Assembly: GCA_041477815.1 (NCBI GenBank)
Contig: JBGOUV010000174.1
Location: 1-13,634 of the forward strand
DNA length: 13,634 nucleotides
Direction of reading: 5' to 3'
Source: JBGOUV01 sp041477815
GTDB lineage: Bacteria; Acidobacteriota; Terriglobia; Bryobacterales; JACQDG01
This document shows positions 7,369 through 13,546 of the stretch, in pieces (position 1 is the first letter of the stretch; each line of letters begins with the position of its first letter). The notes beneath the pieces are model-generated. The model saw only the letters and a list, made by a program, of their open reading frames with translations, had not been told where the DNA came from and did no database searches. A program made the translations under genes and the position numbers.

Positions 7369-7845
7369 ATGCTCGAAACCGATTTGGGCCTGTTGAGAAC
7401 CGCCCTCCGCATCGCCCGCGAGGCGCGAGAACACGGCAACCATCCCTTTGGAGCTTTGCTCGCCGACGGACAGGGGAACAGCCTCTTGCGCGCGGAGAAT
7501 ACGGTGGTCACCGCCCGCGACTGTACGGGGCACGCGGAAACCAACCTGATGCGGGAGGCCACCAGGGCATACACGCCCCAAGCGCTCGCCCCCTGCACGC
7601 TCTACGCGAGCACCGAGCCTTGCCCGATGTGCGCGGGCGCCATCTTTTGGGGAAATGTGCGGCGAGTCGTCTACGCGCTCAGCGAGGAGGGTTTGTATGA
7701 TCTTACCGGTGACACGCCGGAGAAACTGCTTCTTACTTGCCGGGAAGTATTCGCGCGGGGCGGACGCTTTGTGGAAGTCATTGGTCCCGCGCTGGAGGAG
7801 GAAGCTCGGAAGGTTCACGAAGGCTATTGGAGGCAGTTGCGGTGA
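7369..7845 (+). CDS. CDA-fold nucleobase/nucleoside deaminase
   Basis: This 158-residue zinc-dependent deaminase carries the complete active site: H55-A-E57 (zinc ligand and proton shuttle) and P84-C85-P-M-C88 (the two Cys ligands). 'HPFGALL' precedes it at 25-31. The 'CAGAIFWGNVRRVVYALSE' stretch (Trp after IF) is more like guanine- or isocytosine-type base deaminases than the tRNA-adenosine deaminase TadA, which usually has a His in that region. I therefore name no substrate. There is no signal peptide, so it acts in the cytoplasm, probably in purine or pyrimidine salvage. The gene is divergent from the oxidoreductase gene. The short predicted leader (about 4 nt) and lack of a Shine-Dalgarno site suggest leaderless translation. 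Its stop overlaps an in-frame GTG of the following region (GTGA). Confidence 0.9.
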   Translation: MLETDLGLLRTALRIAREAREHGNHPFGALLADGQGNSLLRAENTVVTARDCTGHAETNLMREATRAYTPQALAPCTLYASTEPCPMCAGAIFWGNVRRVVYALSEEGLYDLTGDTPEKLLLTCREVFARGGRFVEVIGPALEEEARKVHEGYWRQLR

Positions 7846-7878
7846 GGACCAAGCATCGCTCCCTTTCTCCTCTCTACA

Positions 7879-7928
7879 AGAAGGCCGTCGCGGGTTGCGG
7901 GGGTACCCGGCGGCGACGGTCGCCTTCT
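7879..7928. repeat. Large imperfect stem-loop downstream of the deaminase gene
   Basis: AGAAGG-CCGTCGC (7879-7891) pairs with GCGACGG (7913-7919) and CCTTCT (7923-7928). This gives 13 paired bases with a 3-nt bulge on the right arm and a 21-nt loop that contains the palindrome GGGTACCC. The stem starts 33 nt after the deaminase stop and ends one base before an ATG at 7929. There is no U-tract. It may protect or end the deaminase mRNA, or control the small frames behind it. Confidence 0.4.
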
Positions 7929-8030
7929 ATGGCCCCGACGAGAGAGAATGCCGGACCCGACCTGTTGGAACGCTGGCTCTCTGAGACCGGCGACCTGCGG
8001 AGGGATCCGGAGAAGTCGTGCGGGTGGTGA
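7929..8030 (+). CDS. Small candidate gene, 33 residues (hypothetical)
   Basis: I do not recognise this short reading frame. It begins at the ATG right after the stem-loop and ends in 'PDLLERWLSETGDLRRDPE', which has the look of a real amphipathic helix. The same frame is open back to a GTG at 7842, which overlaps the deaminase stop as GTGA and would give 62 residues. That extension is Arg-rich and runs through the stem-loop, so I prefer the shorter form. The stop TGA shares one base with the ATG of the next small gene (TGATG), a usual sign of translational coupling. No Shine-Dalgarno is seen. A frameshift dividing one longer protein between this frame and the next is also possible. Confidence 0.3.
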   Translation: MAPTRENAGPDLLERWLSETGDLRRDPEKSCGW

Positions 8031-8149
8031 TGACTGACGGCTGGATCAGGTGTCCGCACGAAGAAGGGATCGACTATCCGGACGGGCCAGTCTGTCCACA
8101 GTGCCCGTTCCGGGCGCCAAGGGAGCAGGCAGGCCGTTCGGTATCATAG
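8030..8149 (+). CDS. Small zinc-knuckle-like protein, 39 residues
   Basis: This frame encodes a 39-residue peptide with a compact metal-binding pattern. It has 'RCPHEEG' near residue 8, then ten residues later 'VCPQCPF', that is C-P-H followed by C-P-x-C. Three Cys and one His with this spacing could hold one zinc ion. A basic tail follows. The pattern, the Pro and Gly placing and the TGATG overlap with the preceding frame make a real gene more likely than chance, but I cannot assign a family. The stop lies 5 bp before the ATG of the glycosidase-like gene, and its last codons contain that gene's predicted -10 element. Function is unknown. A regulatory or adaptor zinc peptide is one possibility. 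Confidence 0.45.
   Translation: MTDGWIRCPHEEGIDYPDGPVCPQCPFRAPREQAGRSVS
8142..8147 (+). promoter_or_regulatory. -10-like element (TATCAT) before the glycosidase-like gene
   Basis: TATCAT ends exactly 7 nt before the ATG at 8155. There is no TG extension. The 7 nt in between (AGGAAGG) also form a good Shine-Dalgarno core (GGAAGG), though it is very close to the ATG. Either a leaderless start or SD-driven reading from an upstream transcript is possible. Confidence 0.35.
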
Positions 8150-8154
8150 GAAGG

Positions 8155-9147
8155 ATGCGGCGAAGAGACTTGTTCCGGCTGCCGTTGCTCGCGGCTGTGC
8201 CCGCTGGGGACGGCCTCACCCGGGGCGCCTATTCCAGCCCCAAGCCATTCTGGGACCGTGGCCATCGGCTCGACGAGTACGGGATCAACGCGGTGTTTGT
8301 ACACTCGGGCTCGATTACTGGGGAGCTGATCCGGCGGGCGCGGGCGGAGGGGGCGCGGGTGTTTGCCGAGTTCGCCGCCTGGAACGGAAGCTCCGCACCG
8401 CCCGAAGCGCTTCCGGTCGGGGCTGACGGACGGCCCTCGCCGAAGCAAGCCTGGTTCCAGGGCATTTGTCCGACCTATGAGCCGTTCCTGGAGGCCCGGT
8501 TGGCCGCCTTGGAGAAGCTGGTCACCACGCACGAGTTGGACGGTGTGTGGCTCGACTACCTCCACTGGCACGCCCAGTTTGAAGACCCTGAGCCGGGGCT
8601 GCCCGAGACCTGCTTTAACGCGAGCTGCGTCGAGCGGTTCCGGGGCGACACCGGGGTTCGCGCGGCCGGCCCCGGGGAAATCCTCGCGCGTTATGATGGA
8701 CAGTGGCGCGACTGGCGGTGCTCGCTGGTGATCGACTTCGCGCGCCGGTGCCGCGCCGTATTGGCCCGGCACGCGCCACGGGCCCTGCTGGGCAACTACC
8801 ATTGCGCCTGGCGGGACGACGAGCATGGGGGCGCCCGGCGGCGCGTGCTGGGTTTGGATGTGGCGGGACTGGACCAGGCCTTCGACGTGCTTAGCCCCAT
8901 GGTCTACCATGGACGCTCCGGCCGGCCCGTGGAGTGGGTGCGGCAAAATATCGAGTGGTGGTCCGGCCACACCCACCAGGCCCGCATCTGGCCGATCGTG
9001 CAGGCCTACGAGGTCCCGGCGGCGGAGTTCGAGGCGGCGCTGCGGGGCGGGCTGGCGGGAGGGGCCAGCGGCGTGATGATGTTCACCCTGGGGGCGGTGG
9101 CCGAGGACCCGGCCAAGCTGGCGGTGCTGAAGCGAGTTTACGGGTGA
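8155..9147 (+). CDS. Exported TIM-barrel glycosidase-like protein
   Basis: This 330-residue protein opens with 'MRRRDLFRLPLLAAVPAG', a short arginine-led hydrophobic leader that suggests export, possibly by Tat. The rest reads as a (beta/alpha)8 barrel of the glycosidase-like (GHL) kind. It contains 'YGINAVFVHSG', 'GARVFAEFAAWN', 'LDGVWLDYLHWH' with D134 after strand 4, 'LLGNYHCAWRDDEHGG', 'FDVLSPMVYHG' and 'GASGVMMFTLGA'. Such barrels use two acidic residues. D134 and the D-D-E of the next strand are candidates, but I cannot identify a numbered GH family. An in-frame start upstream at 8050 would add an unrelated stretch and is rejected. The stop overlaps the next gene as GTGA, so this pair is co-translated, suggesting joint action on an extracellular glycan. 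Confidence 0.75.
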   Translation: MRRRDLFRLPLLAAVPAGDGLTRGAYSSPKPFWDRGHRLDEYGINAVFVHSGSITGELIRRARAEGARVFAEFAAWNGSSAPPEALPVGADGRPSPKQAWFQGICPTYEPFLEARLAALEKLVTTHELDGVWLDYLHWHAQFEDPEPGLPETCFNASCVERFRGDTGVRAAGPGEILARYDGQWRDWRCSLVIDFARRCRAVLARHAPRALLGNYHCAWRDDEHGGARRRVLGLDVAGLDQAFDVLSPMVYHGRSGRPVEWVRQNIEWWSGHTHQARIWPIVQAYEVPAAEFEAALRGGLAGGASGVMMFTLGAVAEDPAKLAVLKRVYG

Positions 9148-10250
9148 GTTGGCGCCGTCTGGTGCTGCTCGCGGCGGCGCTCCTGGCGACCGACGGGCTC
9201 CTCTACCTAGGTCTGCGGGCAGTCGATACCAGTCGTATCTTCTACGACCGGTCGTCGGCGGTGACCCGGCATCGCCTGGAATACTGGGCCCGCACCAGCT
9301 TCGATGCGGAGCTGGGATGGGACATCGGCGCGGAGACCAAGAACAACCTCGGCGCCGCGCGCCACCAGGGGGATTACCCATCCTTGCCGCGCTACAAACT
9401 GAAGGCCTTCGGCGATTCGTTTACCTTTGGCTCCGATGTAGGACAGGCACAGACCTGGTCGGTGATCCTGGAGGTCCACACCGGCTGGCACTGCCTGAAC
9501 TACGGAGTGCCGGGCTATGGGACCGACCAGGCGTTTCTGAAGTACCGCTGCACCAGGGTGCCCACCGAGTGGACGATTCTGGCGATCCAGCAGGAGAACA
9601 TCGCGCGGCTGGTGAACGTCTACCGGGCCTTCTACATGGAGGACTGGGGTCCGCCGAAGCCGCGTTTTTTTCTGGACGGCCCCGGCCTGCGCCTGGAGCC
9701 GAACCCGATTACCCGGCCCGAGGAGGCGCTGCGGTTGCTGGACCCCGCCTTCGTCGAGCGATTGCGGGCCGCGGACTACTGGGCGTATTACAACGAGCGG
9801 GTGCTGGGAGCGCCCCGGCGGCTGGAGTGGCCGGCCACCTGGACGATCCTGCGGCATGCCCCGTTTTTCCTGAGCCGGGCGGCCTTAGAGTGGCGGCTGC
9901 GGCGCCATCCGACCTATGAAGACGAGGCGCAACGCTTCAAGCTCTACCACCTGTATGACGAATCGACCGAAGCCTTTCAGATCCTCTGCCGGATCATAGA
10001 CCAGTTCGTCGCCCTGGCGGGGGAGAGAGAAGAGCGGCCGCTGGTGCTGCTCTTCCCGATGCAGCATACCGTAGACCTGATGAAGACCTATAACCGGTCG
10101 GTCTATGAGCCGCTGGCCCGGAGGCTCCGCGACCGGAGCATCCCGCATATAGACTACGGTCCGATCTTCGTCCGGGAGCGCTACCAGGGCTACTACCAGC
10201 GCTACAACGGTCACCTCTCGCCGGCGGGCAACGACCGCGTGGCCAGCTAA
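9144..10250 (+). CDS. Membrane-anchored SGNH/GDSL-family hydrolase, probably 3'-truncated
   Basis: This 368-residue protein has one N-terminal membrane segment (about residues 5-25) and then an SGNH fold outside the membrane. Block I is 'FGDSFTFG' with nucleophile S92. Block II is 'NYGVPGYGTDQA' with G121. N152 in 'QQEN' is a candidate for block III, and block V is 'NGHLSPAGNDRVA' with H357. The Asp often seen next to that His is Asn here. Members are esterases or acetyl-transferring enzymes acting on acylated sugars. The GTG start is chosen because it overlaps the previous stop by 4 bp and opens the hydrophobic segment. The frame continues after TAA with seven codons, 'IIHYLER', and a second TAA (10272-10274), exactly the expected family ending, so the C terminus looks shortened by a point nonsense change. 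Confidence 0.82.
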   Translation: MSWRRLVLLAAALLATDGLLYLGLRAVDTSRIFYDRSSAVTRHRLEYWARTSFDAELGWDIGAETKNNLGAARHQGDYPSLPRYKLKAFGDSFTFGSDVGQAQTWSVILEVHTGWHCLNYGVPGYGTDQAFLKYRCTRVPTEWTILAIQQENIARLVNVYRAFYMEDWGPPKPRFFLDGPGLRLEPNPITRPEEALRLLDPAFVERLRAADYWAYYNERVLGAPRRLEWPATWTILRHAPFFLSRAALEWRLRRHPTYEDEAQRFKLYHLYDESTEAFQILCRIIDQFVALAGEREERPLVLLFPMQHTVDLMKTYNRSVYEPLARRLRDRSIPHIDYGPIFVRERYQGYYQRYNGHLSPAGNDRVAS

Positions 10251-10251
10251 A

Positions 10252-11433
10252 TCATTCACTACCTGGAGCGGTAATGGCCCGGCCGGCGGCCCGCGCCAAG
10301 CCGGCGCCGAACTGTTGGCGATCCGTGGCCGTAGGAAAACGGCCCAGCTTGGGATTGCGGCAGATCATCTGCTCCATAATCATGGCCGGTATCCGGCGGT
10401 CGTGGAACAGCCCTTGCGCTACGGTCATGCGTCCCGGCTTGCCGGGGGTGGTGGAGGCCTCCTGCACCCGCGCCGGACCGGTGGGGGCGAAGGTGGTGAG
10501 GTCCACTAGCGCCTGGTAGAACCGTTGCACTACCGGCACCGGCGGGCCTTCCAGGTACTCGGAGGTCTCGGTGTTGTGCAGGCTGAGGAACAAATCGAGG
10601 CGGTGGCCGCCGTCCACCCAGTCGAGCACGGCCTGCCGTTGGGCGGCGATCTCGGGCATCTTCTGCGGGTCCACGGCGTCCCAGTTCCGGTTCAGGTCGT
10701 AGCCATGGGCATTGAAGCGAACCCCGCCCCGGGCCACTCCGTCGGGGTCGGCCATCGGAAAAATCTTGAAAATGACTTGGTCGCGGAGGCGCCGGGCGGT
10801 GGCGTCGCCGGAGAGCAGGAAGCGCAGGGCGCCGTCGCCCGCCCAGGAACTGCCGGACTCCCAGGAGTGCTGGCGAAACAGGAGCCAGGCCACCTTCTTG
10901 CCGGCGTCCGGGACCATGGGATTGGTGATCGTTAGCAGCAGCATGTCCCGGCCGCCGGCGGTCTTGCCGCTTACCTCGCGCCGAAAGTGCGGATGGCTGC
11001 GGAAGCCGGCCAGCAGGCTTTCCAGGTCGCGGTTCGTGTAGGGGGGCACGTGGGCGATCCACAGGGGGCTGCGCTCGGCCCGCCAGCGGAGGCGCAGGCG
11101 GATCTCGCGGTCGTCCCACTCGACGGTGTCGAAGTGTTTCCAGGTTTTCTGGTCGTAGCTGTAGACCGGATGGGTATCTGCGGTGACGGAGAGGGCTCCG
11201 GGCCGGTAGTTGTATTCGCCCACCAGGTCCACCAGGTCGATGGTGACCTGCTGCCCGGCGACGCCGTCTACGCGGAAATAGTACCAATTGGCCTGGCGAT
11301 TGCGGCCGTCCTGGTCGGTCTCACCCTGCGCCGCGCACCGGAAATGAGTCGCGGCCACCTGCTCCACTCGGCCCAGGCTACCGCCTTCGAAATTGGCGGA
11401 AATGCTTGCCGCCAGCAAGAATAGTGGCATCAT
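10252..11433 (-). CDS. Secreted M14 zinc carboxypeptidase, cytosolic-carboxypeptidase-like
   Basis: This 393-residue peptidase has the two-domain plan of the Nna1/AGBL cytosolic carboxypeptidase group. An N-terminal beta-sandwich includes 'GRVEQV' and 'ANWYYFRVDGV', then 'PPYTNRDLESLL' leads into the catalytic domain. The zinc site is H189-x-x-E192 in 'RQHSWESGSSW' and H286 in 'LFLSLHNTET'. 'ADPDGVARGG' and 'YDLNRNW' carry the substrate-binding Arg/Asn region, and E354 in 'IMEQMICRN' is the likely catalytic Glu. Unlike the usual cytosolic members, it begins with a short signal peptide (MMPLFLLAASISA, likely cut before Asn14). The double ATG (11433-11428) is chosen because it opens that signal. 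A longer frame back to 11661 has no such feature and runs inside the rhodanese gene. It may trim peptides or cell-wall peptides in the periplasm. Confidence 0.87.
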   Translation of the reverse strand: MMPLFLLAASISANFEGGSLGRVEQVAATHFRCAAQGETDQDGRNRQANWYYFRVDGVAGQQVTIDLVDLVGEYNYRPGALSVTADTHPVYSYDQKTWKHFDTVEWDDREIRLRLRWRAERSPLWIAHVPPYTNRDLESLLAGFRSHPHFRREVSGKTAGGRDMLLLTITNPMVPDAGKKVAWLLFRQHSWESGSSWAGDGALRFLLSGDATARRLRDQVIFKIFPMADPDGVARGGVRFNAHGYDLNRNWDAVDPQKMPEIAAQRQAVLDWVDGGHRLDLFLSLHNTETSEYLEGPPVPVVQRFYQALVDLTTFAPTGPARVQEASTTPGKPGRMTVAQGLFHDRRIPAMIMEQMICRNPKLGRFPTATDRQQFGAGLARAAGRAITAPGSE

Positions 11434-11439
11434 AAGCGT

Positions 11440-12264
11440 ATGAGAATGTGGCTCGCCGTGGCCCTGCTGGCCGTGCCGGCTTACTCCCAGATTGTAACCG
11501 CCGAATGGCTCGAGAAGGAGCGTAAAGATCCGCAGATGGTCATTCTGGATGCGCGCCCCGAGGCCGAATATGCCAAGGGCCACCTGCCTGGAGCGCTGCC
11601 CATCAATCTCTACGACCACTTGGTAGACTCGTCGCCCGAAGGGGAGCGGGCTTTCCATCAATGGCTGGCGGAGTCCTTAGGCAAGCTGGGACTGGGTCCC
11701 AAAGACCGGGTGGTGGTCTACGAAAACAAGCTGGGGATCCGGGCGGCGCGGGCTTTCTGGATGCTCTGGTACGCCGGTATGCCCCGAGTGGGGCTGCTTC
11801 AAGGCGGCTTGGAGGCATGGCGCCAGCGCGGACTGCCCGTTTCCACCGACGAGCCAGCGGCACGGCCTACTACGACCTACAAGCTGAAGCCCCAGAAGAA
11901 ATGGCTGGCCACCAAGCAGGAGGTGGCGGGCTATGAGAACAACCGCAAGGTAGTGATCCTGGACGTTCGGACCCAGGAGGAGTTCGCGGGCAAGTCGGGC
12001 TCGGAGGACTGTGCCCGACAGGGCCGCATACCGGGGGCGGTGTGGGTGGAGTGGACCGAATTCCTCTCGCCCGACCGCTCCCAGCTGCAGGCGCCGGAAA
12101 AGCTGGGGATGCTGCTGCTGGAGAAGGGCATCACCCCGGACAAGCAGATCGTGGTCTACTGTCATCGGGGAGCGCGCGCGGCGATGGTATGGGCCGCGCT
12201 GGATCAGTTGGGATACCCCAAGATTAAGAACTACGTGGGGTCGTGGCACGACTGGGCGAAGTAG
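11440..12264 (+). CDS. Secreted tandem-rhodanese sulfurtransferase
   Basis: This 274-residue protein carries a signal peptide, 'MRMWLAVALLAVPAYS', probably cut before Gln17, then two rhodanese domains. In the first (about 20-135), 'VILDARPEAEYAKGHLPGA' is intact, but the active-site loop reads Y-E95-N-K-L-G, so the catalytic Cys is missing and the domain is structural. In the second (about 150-274), 'VILDVRTQEEFAG' and the loop C241-H-R-G-A-R supply the persulfide-forming Cys. This inactive/active pairing is normal for SseA/TST-type enzymes. Loop composition CHRGAR differs from the CGSGVT/CGTGVT of typical thiosulfate or mercaptopyruvate enzymes, so the sulfur donor is uncertain. Its ATG lies only 6 bp from the start of the divergent carboxypeptidase gene. 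Confidence 0.9.
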   Translation: MRMWLAVALLAVPAYSQIVTAEWLEKERKDPQMVILDARPEAEYAKGHLPGALPINLYDHLVDSSPEGERAFHQWLAESLGKLGLGPKDRVVVYENKLGIRAARAFWMLWYAGMPRVGLLQGGLEAWRQRGLPVSTDEPAARPTTTYKLKPQKKWLATKQEVAGYENNRKVVILDVRTQEEFAGKSGSEDCARQGRIPGAVWVEWTEFLSPDRSQLQAPEKLGMLLLEKGITPDKQIVVYCHRGARAAMVWAALDQLGYPKIKNYVGSWHDWAK

Positions 12265-12296
12265 GATAAGGCTCCGGCCGGTCCCCTATCTGCGGG

Positions 12297-13487
12297 TTAG
12301 CGCGCGATCAACGAGCCCAGGAACGACAACCCCGCCGGCGTCTCCTTCAGGACCGGGCCGGGTGTAGTCAGCTTCCGGGCGAACGCCGCAAAGGCGCGCC
12401 CCAACTCGGACTTCGGCCCCACCAGCCGCCCTTCCTGGATGGCCCGCCGGGCGCATTGGTAATCGTTCTGGAACACCGCGGCCACCGGCTCTTCGAGAAA
12501 CCGCCCGATCTCAGCGACGGGGATCTCGTCCTTCTTCCAACGGTTCACAATGATCCCCACCCGCTCAACCGGGATGCCGCGCTCCTTCAGCATGAGGCAA
12601 CGCTGGCGCGCCAGCACCAGCGACGGCAGCTCCGGCGTGGTCACGACGAACACGCGCCGGGCCCGCCGGACAATTTCTACGGTGGCGTCGTTGACCACCT
12701 CCGGCAGGTCCACCACTACCTCATCGTAGCGTCCCCGCACGAACTGTAGTAACTGGTGATATTTGGACCAGGAGATCAGGCCCGGCCGGTTCGGTTGGGG
12801 CGTCAGCAGCAGATCGAGACCATGGGCCTGCGCCACGATCCGGCTCCACAGGGTGCCGTCCAGGATGGCCGCATTGTCCAGGGCGTGGAGGATGGAGTAT
12901 TCCGCCTGCACCTTGAGGAGCACCGAAACCAGACCCGAATGCAGATCGGCGTCGATGACCAGCACCTTCTGATCGAAGTCCTTAGCCAGGCACCCGGCCA
13001 GGTTGATGGCGACGGTGGTGGCGCCGCTGCCGGCTTTGGCCGGCAGGAAGGCCAGCAGGTTGCCCTGCAGCTCGGGGCGCGCCTTGCGCATCGCCCGCTC
13101 CATGGCCGTCCGCATTCCCTCCAGGCTCAGGGGCGAGGGCAGCATCTCCAGTACACCGGCATCGTAAGCCCTCTCCAGCTCCAGATCCGGCGCGTCCCAG
13201 AGGTAGCCGATTACCGCCGCGTGCGAGGCCAGCAGCCGTACTGCTCGGGTCAGCACCAGGGCTTCTTCGAGCGGGTGGAGCTCCGCAAACACCACGTCCG
13301 GCTTGAAGGTGTTCATCAACCGGGTCAGCTCATAGGCCGAAGGAAAGGCGTGCATGGTCTTATAAATGCACACCTCCTGGGAGTCCAAGGCGATCCGTTC
13401 AATCGTCTTAGACCCCACCCGGTCCTGAGCAAACAGCATCGCGCTGAACATGGGACCCCCACAGAGTTCCAGCATACCCACTGTCAT
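12297..13487 (-). CDS. cpaE: CpaE/TadZ-type pilus-assembly ATPase with pseudo-receiver domain
   Basis: This 396-residue protein combines a degenerate response-regulator-like domain (about 1-125) with a ParA/MinD-fold ATPase (about 140-375). This is the architecture of CpaE/TadZ, which places Flp/Tad pilus machines in the cell. In 'KPDVVFAELHP' the usual phospho-acceptor Asp is E69, so it is a pseudo-receiver. The P-loop is K151-A-G-S-G-A-T-T158, a deviant Walker A lacking the second Lys. Walker A' 'VLVIDADLHSG' has D179 and D181, and Walker B 'EVVVDLPE' has D260. Start choice is unsure. The ATG at 13487 sits only 2 nt after GAGG, whereas the in-frame GTG at 13481 is 8 nt after it, so residue 3 may be the true start. 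No other Tad gene is in the window. Confidence 0.8.
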   Translation of the reverse strand: MTVGMLELCGGPMFSAMLFAQDRVGSKTIERIALDSQEVCIYKTMHAFPSAYELTRLMNTFKPDVVFAELHPLEEALVLTRAVRLLASHAAVIGYLWDAPDLELERAYDAGVLEMLPSPLSLEGMRTAMERAMRKARPELQGNLLAFLPAKAGSGATTVAINLAGCLAKDFDQKVLVIDADLHSGLVSVLLKVQAEYSILHALDNAAILDGTLWSRIVAQAHGLDLLLTPQPNRPGLISWSKYHQLLQFVRGRYDEVVVDLPEVVNDATVEIVRRARRVFVVTTPELPSLVLARQRCLMLKERGIPVERVGIIVNRWKKDEIPVAEIGRFLEEPVAAVFQNDYQCARRAIQEGRLVGPKSELGRAFAAFARKLTTPGPVLKETPAGLSFLGSLIAR

Positions 13488-13546
13488 ATCCTCTTGGACA
13501 TCGGGCCAACACCCTAGACCAAGGTCAAAATCGCTGGCGCGCGCTC

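Noticed and set aside
8934..9143. Upstream extension of the SGNH gene inside the glycosidase-like gene
   Set aside because: The extension translates to Gly/Arg-rich sequence with no fold. The GTG at 9144 gives a GTGA overlap and opens the membrane anchor.
8074..9381. 435-codon minus-strand frame under the glycosidase-like and SGNH genes
   Set aside because: Pro/Gly/Arg-rich shadow of two genes with clear family motifs on the plus strand.
11434..11661. Longer N terminus of the carboxypeptidase, inside the rhodanese gene
   Set aside because: It would bury a good signal peptide and overlap the well-supported rhodanese coding sequence for over 200 bp.
13488..13546. TTGACC in the gap before the CpaE-like gene as a -35 box
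   Set aside because: At 17-bp spacing the matching -10 would be CCCGAT, a poor match, so I did not call a promoter.
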